A DNA stretch of 64,000 bases. It comes from Ruminococcus flavefaciens 007c. GTDB lineage: Bacteria > Bacillota > Clostridia > Oscillospirales > Ruminococcaceae. The DNA lies in the NCBI RefSeq assembly GCF_000571935.1, contig NZ_ATAX01000006.1:1-64000 (forward strand). Direction: 5' to 3'. The notes below the pieces were generated by a model that was not told where the DNA came from, searched no databases, and saw only the letters and a list, made by a program, of their open reading frames with translations. A program made the position numbers and the translations under genes. This document shows, piece after piece, positions 24,844-33,548 of this stretch (position 1 is the first letter of the stretch; each line of letters starts with the position of its first letter).

Positions 24844-26148
24844 ATGCTGATCTCATTATCAACTTTCATTATCTGCTTCATTCTAAGATCCCTGATCGTA
24901 CAGCTGACCTGTATACTTTTAGGATACAAGGAGAAAAATTCCAGAATAATAGATATATTTCTCATATCTATGATCGCTCTGCCGAATGTGCTGATGCTCC
25001 ACAGTCAGAGCATAACGTCTTTCGCGGCAAAGCTGGCAATAGTATTCACCTATTATATAGGAAATTTCTTCCTGTACTGTATAATCTTCCGAAAAATAAA
25101 CTTCAAGATACTGTATATGTATCTTCTGACCATCAACACTCCGCAGATATATGCCAATATAACCAAACAGATATTTTCGGAAAACCGCTTTTCCGACCTG
25201 CTGGCGTTCACTCTCGAGATGCTGGTGCTGGGCGGCATACTTTTATATATAAAAACAAAGAAATACGATGTATTCGTGCAGAATCTCATATCAGTGCTGC
25301 CGAAAAGGCTGTATATACTGATACTTGCGCTGTCATATATCGCTTCCATATTCGTTATGGGCTCAAGCAGACCTAATCACGAGCTTTACATAAAGGTGCT
25401 CCTTGTCCCCTCGATGGTCGGACTTATATTCGCTCTGTTCTCCATAATAAGGATAAGTGTTTCGGAGGCGGAAAAAAGCGTTAACATCAATGTTCTTTCC
25501 AAGCAGATAGAAAACCAGATAGATTATTACAACAAGATAAACAGTATATACGACGAGTTCAGATGCTTCAGACATGATTTCAAGAATCATATCCTGTGCC
25601 TGAGGAGCCTTATCTCCGCAGGCGAAACAGAAAGAGCCATTGAGTATATGAACGAGATAGAGGTTTTATCCTCTGTGGAAAAGAAAAAATACGATACGGG
25701 CAACATCATTATCGACGCTCTGCTCAACGACAAGAGCGAAAAGGCTATGGCCTCAAACACAAAGCTGGAATTCAGCGGTCTTGTACCCACCACGGGCATA
25801 AGCAATGCTGACCTGTGCATAATCATCGCCAATGCAGTTGACAACGCCATAGAGGCGTGTTCCAAGGACAGCAGCGGCAATGAAAAGATAATACACGCAA
25901 CAGCGGATTTCAAAAGAGGTTATTTCTTCTTCAAGACGGAAAACCCTATCTTTGAAATGGTAAAGATAGACGACAAGAACAGGATAATCACCTCAAAGGC
26001 TGACAAGAGCCGCCACGGCTTCGGCGTATCAAATATCATCAGAGTCGCCAAGAAGTACGACGGTTCCGCAGAAATATCCACGGATAACAATATTTTCCGA
26101 CTTGACGTAAATCTGCTTCTTAAAAATGAGACTATACCTCAGACATAA
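24844..26148 (+). CDS. AgrC-like sensor histidine kinase (GHKL type)
   Basis: 434 residues. Six membrane helices fill about 1-210, without a large outside domain, as in peptide-pheromone receptors of the AgrC class. A dimerisation helix follows, with the phospho-acceptor in FRHDFKNHILCLRS. The ATPase domain has the N box ANAVDNAIEA and the G box HGFGVSNIIR. It would sense a peptide or membrane signal and phosphorylate the LytTR regulator encoded just upstream. No AgrB-type processing peptidase or AgrD gene is in the window. Confidence 0.9.
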   Translation: MLISLSTFIICFILRSLIVQLTCILLGYKEKNSRIIDIFLISMIALPNVLMLHSQSITSFAAKLAIVFTYYIGNFFLYCIIFRKINFKILYMYLLTINTPQIYANITKQIFSENRFSDLLAFTLEMLVLGGILLYIKTKKYDVFVQNLISVLPKRLYILILALSYIASIFVMGSSRPNHELYIKVLLVPSMVGLIFALFSIIRISVSEAEKSVNINVLSKQIENQIDYYNKINSIYDEFRCFRHDFKNHILCLRSLISAGETERAIEYMNEIEVLSSVEKKKYDTGNIIIDALLNDKSEKAMASNTKLEFSGLVPTTGISNADLCIIIANAVDNAIEACSKDSSGNEKIIHATADFKRGYFFFKTENPIFEMVKIDDKNRIITSKADKSRHGFGVSNIIRVAKKYDGSAEISTDNNIFRLDVNLLLKNETIPQT

Positions 26149-26150
26149 AT

Positions 26151-26178
26151 AAAAAAGGCTTCTTACGAAGCCTTTTTT
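26151..26178. terminator. Bidirectional terminator between kinase and GyrI-like gene
   Basis: AAAAAAGGCTTC/GAAGCCTTTTTT stem with a TTAC loop, 2 bp after the kinase stop. Confidence 0.9.
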
Positions 26179-26179
26179 G

Positions 26180-26632
26180 TTAAAGTACATTGTAATTAAC
26201 ACCTATATAGATGTCGATTATACTGTCATCACGGTTTTCCGTGTCATTCCGTACCACAACATAGTAAGGCCCGGTTATGGGTTCGAAATGATTGTCCTCA
26301 ATGTATTCTGTCAGTTTCTTTTCTGTTGAGCCGATAACCTCAAAACTTCCCTCATGCCTTATAGTAACAGCATTGATGAGCCGGAACATGGGCTGGTATT
26401 CAAAATCGCCGTTGGGCTTTACCTTTCCGTTCACGGGGATTATCACCTCTGTCAGATCACCGTCCTCTGATTTTAAAGTGGTAAACATAACGTTATCACT
26501 TATTTCCAGATCCAGAGCACGGATATTATCCGAAGCATATCGGATGAATTTAAAAATATCTGTCTGAGAGATCTTCTTTTTACATATGACCAGATTATTT
26601 CTTGAGATCATCTGATTTTTAAGTATCTGCAA
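26180..26632 (-). CDS. GyrI-like (AraC effector-binding domain) small-molecule-binding protein
   Basis: 150 residues from a TTG at 26632 placed 5 nt behind GGGAGGGAG. Longer in-frame ATGs lie upstream of the predicted transcription start, so they cannot be used. The domain shows the family's strand pattern and ends with the typical GPYYVVVRND...DIYIGVN. It has no DNA-binding part. GyrI-like domains bind hydrophobic or cationic small molecules. Its promoter carries two LytTR boxes, so it belongs to the regulon of the adjacent two-component system. Confidence 0.7.
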   Translation of the reverse strand: MQILKNQMISRNNLVICKKKISQTDIFKFIRYASDNIRALDLEISDNVMFTTLKSEDGDLTEVIIPVNGKVKPNGDFEYQPMFRLINAVTIRHEGSFEVIGSTEKKLTEYIEDNHFEPITGPYYVVVRNDTENRDDSIIDIYIGVNYNVL

Positions 26633-26669
26633 AATACTCCCTCCCTTCGGGTAATTATTTCTTAAGTAA

Positions 26670-26736
26670 ATTATATCCCATAATTCAAAAAAAACATCTC
26701 CGCGGGAGTGAACGGTCATTATTTCGGAGTGAACGG
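26670..26736 (-). promoter_or_regulatory. LytTR-box promoter 2
   Basis: Perfect GGAGTGAACGG boxes (plus view) at 26705-26715 and 26726-26736, 21 bp apart, 29 bp from the minus-strand TATAAT at 26675-26670. Confidence 0.75.
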
Positions 26737-26811
26737 CCAAAGGCTTTTGAAAAATGACATTATAATGACCATTATCCGAAGCAATGACGCCGCGGCATAT
26801 CGCGTCAATAC

Positions 26812-26849
26812 AGCAAAAAGCACTGTTTATATAAACAGTGCTTTTTGCT
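26812..26849. terminator. Terminator after the glucosaminidase gene
   Basis: A 19-bp perfect inverted repeat (AGCAAAAAGCACTGTTTAT and its complement), 13 bp past the stop. Confidence 0.9.
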
Positions 26850-26862
26850 TTTATGTTAAAAT

Positions 26863-27819
26863 TCAGTTGAGGATTGCCCAGCCGGCACCGCTTTTGAACT
26901 TACCGAACTTAACTCCGCTGACGGTTTGTTCTTCAACGATGGTAAATGTTCCCGCAGCTGTGAGGATCATTGCGACCTCACCTGAACCGGGAGCCTTATA
27001 CAGCTTTGTACCCCTGGGGAAGCTCTTCTGATATTCCTGAAAAGTATACTCTGCAGGTATGATCACCCATCCGGCACCGCTCTTGAGCTTGCCATAGGTC
27101 CTGCCGTTATATGTACGTTCTTCAATTATGGTATAAACAGTTGATACTGTTATCTGTGAATTGGAAACACCGGATTCAGGCGTGGTATATATCCTCGTAC
27201 CCGCTTCAAGCCTGATGGTATAGGACTCAAAGCTTCCGCTGCCGATACCTGCTGCCACATCAAATCTTGTAAGGTCGTTTTCTTCGATCACTGCAATAAG
27301 CCTGTCCGCATAATTGGGAGCAGTTGCCCAGCCGTCCTGCTGGATCTTACGGCAGGACGCCTTATAATCAGTCTCATTCTTCAGATTTTCATATCTCTGG
27401 ACATTAATGAAGTCATAATAGCCCTTGATGCCCGCCTGTCGGGAACTGAATATCATGAAATAAGCCTGTGCAGACACTACCTGCCCGTTTACTACCTCCC
27501 ATGTATCGAAAAGCTTTTTGGGGCCTGTGTATCCGCTGCGTGCCTTCATACCGAAGTAATTATGGTACTGTGCCTTGTCACTTGTACCCCAGCCCGATTC
27601 GAGTATAGCCTGTGCGATAGTCATACTCGGCATTATCTTATACTGCTGATAATAGCTGACAGCGCAGCCGCCTATGCTTTCAATAAATGCCTCATGGCTC
27701 TCCGAAGCCGCAGATGCGTTGATCGGTCTTACAGTCGATACAGAGCTGCTGCCCGCCGCAGCCGCACCTGCCGCACATATAGCAGCAGACATAGCTGCTG
27801 CGATTATTCTTTTTAACAT
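26863..27819 (-). CDS. Secreted mannosyl-glycoprotein endo-beta-N-acetylglucosaminidase-like autolysin with SH3-like repeats
   Basis: 318 residues from the ATG at 27819, 6 nt behind AGGAGG. The signal peptide covers about 1-35. The glucosaminidase domain (about 40-190) has the catalytic Glu in AQAILESGWGTS and the family motif NYFGMKARSGYTG. Two SH3-like repeats follow (IRLEAGTRIYTTPESG..., FPRGTKLYKAPGSG...), close relatives of those in the C39-like protein at 22622. It would cut peptidoglycan glycan strands outside the cell. Its promoter has paired LytTR boxes, which links autolysis to the adjacent two-component system. Confidence 0.9.
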   Translation of the reverse strand: MLKRIIAAAMSAAICAAGAAAAGSSSVSTVRPINASAASESHEAFIESIGGCAVSYYQQYKIMPSMTIAQAILESGWGTSDKAQYHNYFGMKARSGYTGPKKLFDTWEVVNGQVVSAQAYFMIFSSRQAGIKGYYDFINVQRYENLKNETDYKASCRKIQQDGWATAPNYADRLIAVIEENDLTRFDVAAGIGSGSFESYTIRLEAGTRIYTTPESGVSNSQITVSTVYTIIEERTYNGRTYGKLKSGAGWVIIPAEYTFQEYQKSFPRGTKLYKAPGSGEVAMILTAAGTFTIVEEQTVSGVKFGKFKSGAGWAILN

Positions 27820-27922
27820 CCTCATCCTCCTGAAAATTCTTTTTTTTATATATGCCCGAAAGCCTGAAAAAAGCTCCGGAACTGTTTTTATGACGTCTTC
27901 TTTTATTATCCGCCACACAAAT

Positions 27923-27990
27923 ACTGTACCCGAAATTCCTCTTTCACGCAACCGCATCGGAGTGAACGGGCACTTTTTCGGAGTGAACGG
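27923..27990 (-). promoter_or_regulatory. LytTR-box promoter 3
   Basis: Perfect GGAGTGAACGG boxes at 27959-27969 and 27980-27990, 21 bp apart, 30 bp from a minus-strand TACAGT (27928-27923). Confidence 0.75.
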
Positions 27991-28030
27991 CAAAATGCAC
28001 ACATATACTCTAAACTGTATTTTAGCTTGC

Positions 28031-28139
28031 TGACATTGCTTTTCGCCTTTGAGAGCGTGGTGCTAACCGAACGCCACAAAGGAAGCATTAAAGCTGTGAA
28101 AGCAGCCGACGGTGTTATAGGATTCATAGTAAAATTTTA
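28031..28139 (+). pseudogene. Possible gene remnant
   Basis: An in-frame stretch without a start reads ...LTERHKGSIKAVKAADG, then a short hydrophobic end and a stop. It looks like the C-terminus of a lost gene, but no family is recognised. 28140-28320 contains nothing I can support. Confidence 0.2.
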
Positions 28140-28341
28140 AATAGAATATTTACATTCAACTCTGATCCTGCATAACAAGATAAAATATATAGTATATATG
28201 AAAGCATCTCCCTTTTCGGAAGATGCTTTTATTATACAGCATTCAGCCCGTTATGATAAAAGCCTGTAAAACAATGAATAATCAAAACCAACGCGGAAAT
28301 AATAACCTCACAAAGAAAAAATCTTCTTGGGAGGCAAAAAT

Positions 28342-28524
28342 ATGAAAGCAACAGGTATAGTAAGACGAATAGACGACCTCGGCAGAGTGGTCATACCAAA
28401 GGAGATACGCCGAACCATGCGTATCAGGGAAGGCGACCCCTTACTGACATCATTGACAGAGGAATACCGATTCAGCCATGCAATGCGTAATATAGCAGAA
28501 AGATTACATATCACTGACAAATAA
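28342..28524 (+). pseudogene. Truncated AbrB/SpoVT-type transition regulator
   Basis: 60 residues; GGGAGG lies 7 nt before the ATG. MKATGIVRRIDDLGRVVIPK and the following EIRRTMRIREGDPL are the swapped-hairpin AbrB domain of SpoVT-like proteins. After residue 35 the sequence departs from the family and stops at 60, whereas SpoVT has about 180 with a GAF domain. It may still bind DNA as a short dimer; it is more likely a deletion product. Confidence 0.6.
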
Positions 28525-28647
28525 AAAATCATGTACTGTACAACCTTTTTTGTACGAAAAAGAATGATTGTAAACCAGCTCCGTTGAAAAGTTAGTAAAC
28601 GTGGTTGCTATATTCAGTATACTTAATGACTCTTAGAGATGCATTTA

Positions 28648-28720
28648 GAGGGTTCGAATCCCTCTCTGTCCGCTCTTTTAAAGAAGCCTGTATTTCGAGG
28701 AAAACACCGAAATACAGGCT
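28648..28720 (+). repeat. tRNA 3'-end fragment plus its terminator (copy A)
   Basis: The T-arm GAGGGTTCGAATCCCTC and acceptor end TCTGTCCG are intact, but no matching D-arm, anticodon arm or 5' acceptor lies upstream. A terminator stem (AGCCTGTATTTCG with CGAAATACAGGCT, T run) follows at 28685-28724. The same unit recurs at 37031. It looks like an integration remnant at a tRNA gene. Confidence 0.7.
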
Positions 28721-28766
28721 TTTCTCATGCCTGTAGAAAACAGTTTTAAATGAAAATTTGCAGCCC

Positions 28767-28820
28767 CGTGTGCACAAAAAACAGGTGTAATGCACACGAA
28801 ATGCACACGGAATGCACACG
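28767..28820. repeat. Iteron-like sites in copy A
   Basis: CGTGTGCA at 28767-28774 faces three direct copies of TGCACACG at 28791, 28802 and 28813, 11 bp apart. Copy B at 37149-37201 has the same layout with a changed base in all four sites. A stem CAGCTCCCGTGAGGGAGCTG follows at about 28856-28875. Confidence 0.6.
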
Positions 28821-29000
28821 ACTGAAAGGCAGTATAACGATAATAAAAGAAGCCAGCTCCCGTGAGGGAGCTGTTGTTCTTAAAGAAAATAAAATACATA
28901 TTTTTTACATACCGTCTTCTTGAAGTTACGGTTTACGTTCGGCAAAATTATTAACAGCGATAAAAAGCTCTATTTGCTGTATAAATAATACGAGTATTCT

Positions 29001-31529
29001 TTAAGCAGTAACAATGCTGTCTGCCGTATGGAGCTTGAGCTTTTCAACTGCCTGCTCTCTCATCTTGTACTTGAGTATCTTTCCTGCGGCATTCATGGGG
29101 AACCCGTCTACGAAATCAATGTATCTCGGGCACTTGTGCTTTGCCATTCTTGCAAGGCAGAAGTCCTTTATCTCCTGCTCGGTAGCTGTCTCACCATCCT
29201 GCAGTACGATACAAGCCATTATCTCTTCGCCGTAATCCTCATCAGGAACTCCTATTACCTGTACGTCCTTTACCTTAGGATATGTGTAGAGGAAGTCCTC
29301 AATCTCCTTGGGGTAGATATTCTCGCCGCCGCGGATTATCATATCCTTGATACGACCTGTTATCTTGAAATATCCGTCAGAAGAGCGGCGTCTTGCAAGG
29401 TCTCCTGTGTGGAGCCAGCCCTCCGAGTCGATAGCGGCAGCAGTCGCCTCAGGCATTTTATAGTAACCCTTCATGATATTGTAGCCTCTTGCTACGAACT
29501 CACCGTCTACGTCATCAGGTACTTCCTGATTTGTCTCAGGGTCAACTATACGGCACTCTACGCCGAAAATAGGTCCGCCGACTGTATTGACACGCTGCTC
29601 CAATGAGTCAGTTGTCTTGCTCATGGTAGTTGCGGGAGAAGCTTCGGTCTGACCGTAGGTTATGCAGATCTCGCTCATGTGCATCTTCTCAACGACCTCT
29701 TCCATTGTCTTGATAGGACAAGGAGAGCCTGCCATGATACCTGTTCTCATGTAAGAGAAATCTGTCTTCGGGAAGTCCTCATGTCCAAGCATAGCGATGA
29801 ACATTGTAGGAACTCCGTGGAAACAGGTTATCTTCTCCTTGTTGATGCAAGCAAGTCCCTTTCTCGGTGAGAAACGTGTTATAGGAGACATAGTTGTACC
29901 ATGAGTCATGGAAGCTGTCATAGCCAGAACCATGCCGAAGCAGTGGAACATAGGCACCTGTATCATCATGCGGTCAGCTGTGGAGAGATCCATGCAGTCT
30001 CCGATAGCTTTACCGTTGTTTACAACGTTATAGTGTGTAAGCATTACGCCCTTGGGGAAGCCTGTTGTTCCTGAGGTGTACTGCATATTTGCAACATCGT
30101 GGATATCGATAGTCTTTCTTACGCGCTCGACTTCACTATAAGGAACGTTCTTTGAAAGCTCAAGAGCCTGCTCCCATGTAAAGCAGCCCTTGTTCTCTGA
30201 GTCAACAGTGATAACGTTTTTAAGGTAAGGAAGCTTTGCACTGTTGAGCTTTCCTGCCTCGCAGGTCTCAAGCTCAGGGCAGAGCTCCTTGATGATATCA
30301 ACATAGTTGATATTCTTGATACCGTCTATCATAACAAGAGTCATTGTATCAGACTGTCTCAGCAGATACTCAGCCTCATGTATACGGTACTCTGTATTCA
30401 TTGTAACAAGAACTGCACCAATTTTTGTAGTAGCCCAGAAAGTAATGTACCACTGTGGAACGTTTGTAGCCCATATAGCCACGTGATCGCCCTTCTTTAC
30501 GCCCATTGCAAGAAGCGAACGCGCGAAGGTGTCAACATCGTCGCGGAACTCGGGATATGTTCTTGTATAATCCAGCTCAGTATAGCGGAATGCATACTGA
30601 TTAGGGAACTGCTCGCAGATACGGTCCAGAATATCAGGAAATGTATAGTTAAGGATACGCTCCTTTGGCCATGGATACTGACCGTCGCCTCTCATGCTGG
30701 TCTGGAGAGGGTGCTTGTGCTTTTTCTTGTATGGAGCCATATACTCAGCAAACTGGGGGATAACGATACCTGCGTCGCTGAGGTCGCGTGCCCAGCGCTT
30801 TACCCATTCAAGGGAGATATAGCCGTTATAATTTATAGTGTCAAGAGCTTCTATCATAGCCTTGACAGGGATATCGCCTGTACCCATGATGCGATACTCA
30901 ACAGTGCCGTCATCGCGCATGATGCTATCCTTGACCTGTATGTATTTGATGTACTCGCCGAGATTAGCAACCGTAGTCTCGGGAGCTTCGTTGTTATAGC
31001 GATAAGGATGATGCATATCCCAGAGTGCAGCGACCTTGCGGCTCTTAACACCTTCCAGCACCTTTGCAAGTCTTGCAGTATCTGAATAAACGCCGTTTGT
31101 CTCAACGAGAAGAGTAACATTGTACTCCTCAGCGATAGGTACAAGTTTCTTCAGAGCTTCCACTATATAGTTGTCATCGACTTCGCCTCCCGGAGCAGGC
31201 TCAAGGTCTCCGAGCACCCTTATATATGAAGCACCAAGCTTGTTTGCAAGCTGAGCATATGCTTTTATCTCGTCCTCAGCTTCCTGATATTTGTCCTTGA
31301 ATTTAAGGCAGGCTCCTGACGAAAGGCATGGTATTTCAAGTCCCAGCGACTGCAGCTTGGCAATGGTATTAGGCAGCTGTCCTTCTGTAAACGGTTGTGC
31401 CTTGACAGAGAATATCTCATTGCCGAGACCTCTTATCTCGATGCCGTCGAATTTAAAATCCTTTGCCAGTGAATAAATGTCTGACCATGCCCAATCGGGG
31501 CAAGAAAGAGTAGAAAAACCAATCTTCAT
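29001..31529 (-). CDS. Fusion of TIM-barrel sugar isomerase/epimerase domain with acyl-CoA synthetase
   Basis: 842 residues from the ATG at 31529, 8 nt behind AAGGA. Residues 1-275 form an AP-endonuclease-2/xylose-isomerase-like TIM barrel (IGFSTLSCPDWAW, LLVETNG, ALWDMHHP, YISLEWV) with the usual metal-ligand Glu/Asp/His. Residues 300-840 are an AMP-forming acyl-CoA ligase: YTSGTTGFPKGVMLTH (ATP binding), TYGQTE, TGDLARRRSSDGYFKITGR and the C-terminal Lys in NAAGKILKYK. The ligase activates a carboxylic acid as its CoA thioester; the barrel probably makes or isomerises the acid. The fusion is unusual. Transcription is set by a T-box leader, so it answers to an uncharged tRNA. Confidence 0.88.
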   Translation of the reverse strand: MKIGFSTLSCPDWAWSDIYSLAKDFKFDGIEIRGLGNEIFSVKAQPFTEGQLPNTIAKLQSLGLEIPCLSSGACLKFKDKYQEAEDEIKAYAQLANKLGASYIRVLGDLEPAPGGEVDDNYIVEALKKLVPIAEEYNVTLLVETNGVYSDTARLAKVLEGVKSRKVAALWDMHHPYRYNNEAPETTVANLGEYIKYIQVKDSIMRDDGTVEYRIMGTGDIPVKAMIEALDTINYNGYISLEWVKRWARDLSDAGIVIPQFAEYMAPYKKKHKHPLQTSMRGDGQYPWPKERILNYTFPDILDRICEQFPNQYAFRYTELDYTRTYPEFRDDVDTFARSLLAMGVKKGDHVAIWATNVPQWYITFWATTKIGAVLVTMNTEYRIHEAEYLLRQSDTMTLVMIDGIKNINYVDIIKELCPELETCEAGKLNSAKLPYLKNVITVDSENKGCFTWEQALELSKNVPYSEVERVRKTIDIHDVANMQYTSGTTGFPKGVMLTHYNVVNNGKAIGDCMDLSTADRMMIQVPMFHCFGMVLAMTASMTHGTTMSPITRFSPRKGLACINKEKITCFHGVPTMFIAMLGHEDFPKTDFSYMRTGIMAGSPCPIKTMEEVVEKMHMSEICITYGQTEASPATTMSKTTDSLEQRVNTVGGPIFGVECRIVDPETNQEVPDDVDGEFVARGYNIMKGYYKMPEATAAAIDSEGWLHTGDLARRRSSDGYFKITGRIKDMIIRGGENIYPKEIEDFLYTYPKVKDVQVIGVPDEDYGEEIMACIVLQDGETATEQEIKDFCLARMAKHKCPRYIDFVDGFPMNAAGKILKYKMREQAVEKLKLHTADSIVTA

Positions 31530-31659
31530 TTTTATCATTCCTTTACATATTTTTGAGTACTAAAATTCATTAACGCCGCAAATTCTGTTTATAACATAGA
31601 TGTCAGGATATTAGTGATAGCATTTTTCACCTTCCTTTGCTTGGAACGATAAAAACAAA

Positions 31660-31939
31660 ACCCGTCCCAAAGCGTAAGATTGCTTTGAGACGGGTATTAT
31701 ACAATACTCGCGGTACCACTCAAATTGCGGATATAAAAATCCGCCACCTCTTCGAAGTCTATCAACTTCTATGCACTAACGCAGCATTCACGGGAACCAT
31801 CTACTGGGTGTTTAAACCTTTGGGAGTTCCAGCTCAGAAGGGAGAAGTACAGGTTCCGGGCATTACTGATTCGCACCAACCATCAGTTCTCTGAAATGCT
31901 TTCGCCCTGACTATTCTTCGTCACAGCTTTTCTATTACG
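31660..31939 (-). promoter_or_regulatory. T-box leader of the TIM barrel-ligase gene
   Basis: Transcribed leftward. The T-box GAGTGGTACCGCG (31723-31711) can form the antiterminator. The terminator stem ACCCGTCTCAAAGC/GCTTTGGGACGGGT with T run lies at 31695-31653. Stem I features AGAGAACTGATGG and GGTGCGAATCAG are present. The region where the specifier should sit reads GTACTTCTCCCTTCTGAG, which contains TAC (Tyr) and TTC (Phe); I cannot settle which is used. Confidence 0.9.
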
Positions 31940-31945
31940 ATTTGC

Positions 31946-31974
31946 ATTATATCACAAGTTGTATCTCTTGTCAA
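31946..31974 (-). promoter_or_regulatory. Promoter of the first T-box leader
   Basis: Perfect TTGACA (31974-31969), 17-bp spacer, TATAAT (31951-31946) on the minus strand. Confidence 0.9.
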
Positions 31975-32105
31975 GTGAGAAACGCTCAAAAATGAAAAAA
32001 ATAATTTCTAAAATGCGTTTGATTATATAAAAATAAATTCTGCCATCAAGCTATCTTCTTCAAGTATTTCTAAAAGTTTATTCGTCAAATCATCATCTTG
32101 GGTAA

Positions 32106-33548
32106 CTATATCTCAGTTGGAGCGATGGTATATGACTTCATGCCGCCATGTCCGCCGAATATCTGCCATTTCCCTATACCGAGACGTTGAAACAGTGCTG
32201 TTCTCTCGGCAGTGCAAAGCTCCTTGTCGGTATCTACTGACGTCATAAGTATTGGTGCATATCGGTTGTACTGTGCCTGCTGAGCGGTCATTTCTTTCAT
32301 ATTTACGAAAATATCACCTGTAAAAGCGAGATGGTGATCGTAGTCAATAAGAATAGATTCTCCGGCAAGATGTCCGCCTTTACCTTCAAACAGCTCAAAA
32401 TGCAGTTCTCCGAAATCAAAGAAGCCTGTTTGTTCTATAAGCTGACTTATTTCCTTTTCATCTCCTACAACGCTCAGTTTTTCAGCTGACACAGCAGTAT
32501 ATGAAGTAAGGACTTTGCAAATTCGTACATACGGCTTGTGCAGTGGATTCATCTCACGGAATCCGTCCTCGTTGTTACTTTCAAGCCGGAGACACTCCGC
32601 TGTTTTAGCGCTTGCATACACAGTATCGAAAATCGGCAGCAGTCCGCAATGGTCAACGTCCGCATGAGTTATAAAGCATTTCTTTTTAATGCTGTCAAAC
32701 TCAGGAATCATGTTTCTGAAAACCGACAGCATTTCTTCTTTATAGCAGGCATAGCCCGTATCGATGAACAGGTATTCGTCACAGCTTTTTATAATTGCCG
32801 TATTGCTGCCGCACGGAGGCTCGATAAGGGTTATTACTGTATTATCAGTAATATTATGATGAGTTATCCTTGGCGAGAAATTCCTGCCCCTTGAAGTTGC
32901 AAGTAACTCTGCAAAACGGCTTATACTGTCAAAAGTCCGGTAAGGAGATACGCCAGTATCGTCCAGTATTTGCATAGCAAGGTTTGTATTGACTATAAGT
33001 TCATTTTTGGATTTGGAGGATATTTCCATCGCAGCCGAGAGTTCATTAACGAATGTGCTGTAAAAGAAGCTGTTGTCATATATCTTCTCAGCATGATTAT
33101 ATTCGATAACTCTGACACTGCAAAGCTTTTTCGCTTCTTCTATGAAATCATTAATTTTATCTGAATTATCAACTATAAGTCCCATTTTGAAAAGCTGGTA
33201 TTCTGTACCGTTTTCCTGTGAGCTTATGTATGAAATATTGAAATTATGTGCGCTTATAAGCTCAAGTATCGAAGTAACACTTCCGGGTTCATCCTTAAGC
33301 CGGAATTCAAGAAGCATAACACTGCGATTATCCTCGTCACACTGGAGATAACCAATATCTGTCAACTCTTTGGAAGCTTTTGCAATCTGCTGTGGAGTTC
33401 CCTCTGCATCGATAAACAGCATATGGGAATCCACAGCTTTGTTATAGCTTACTCTCGTGATATTTATACCAAGTGAGGCAAAACATTTGCTTGCCTTTAG
33501 AAATGCCCCTATATGATTCGGCATTTTCGTTACGAAAGTCTTGTTCAT
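32106..33548 (-). CDS. ACT-ACT-metallo-beta-lactamase fold protein
   Basis: 480 residues. Two ACT domains occupy about 1-70 and 73-150 (MPNHIGAFLKASKCFASLGI and DEPGSVTSILELISAHNFNI); these bind amino acids and control enzymes. From about 235 a metallo-beta-lactamase hydrolase domain follows, with THADVDHCGLLP as metal-ligand motif, GKGGHLAGES and FTGDIF. Its start codon overlaps the stop of the XRE-cupin-ligase gene (TAATG), so they are translated together. I infer a thioester or lactone hydrolase gated by an amino acid, acting in the same T-box-controlled pathway as the ligase. The exact substrate is not visible. Confidence 0.85.
   Translation of the reverse strand: MNKTFVTKMPNHIGAFLKASKCFASLGINITRVSYNKAVDSHMLFIDAEGTPQQIAKASKELTDIGYLQCDEDNRSVMLLEFRLKDEPGSVTSILELISAHNFNISYISSQENGTEYQLFKMGLIVDNSDKINDFIEEAKKLCSVRVIEYNHAEKIYDNSFFYSTFVNELSAAMEISSKSKNELIVNTNLAMQILDDTGVSPYRTFDSISRFAELLATSRGRNFSPRITHHNITDNTVITLIEPPCGSNTAIIKSCDEYLFIDTGYACYKEEMLSVFRNMIPEFDSIKKKCFITHADVDHCGLLPIFDTVYASAKTAECLRLESNNEDGFREMNPLHKPYVRICKVLTSYTAVSAEKLSVVGDEKEISQLIEQTGFFDFGELHFELFEGKGGHLAGESILIDYDHHLAFTGDIFVNMKEMTAQQAQYNRYAPILMTSVDTDKELCTAERTALFQRLGIGKWQIFGGHGGMKSYTIAPTEI

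Noticed and set aside
28570..28675. A complete tRNA gene
   Set aside because: Only the T-arm and 3' acceptor are present; no D-arm, anticodon loop or 5' acceptor can be folded upstream.
28592..28899. Cysteine/histidine-rich short minus-strand frames over repeat copy A
   Set aside because: They arise from translating the TGCACACG iterons and the terminator; copy B does not keep the frame.
30378..31085. 235-codon plus-strand frame opposite the TIM barrel-ligase gene
   Set aside because: Antisense to conserved domains; no start signal.
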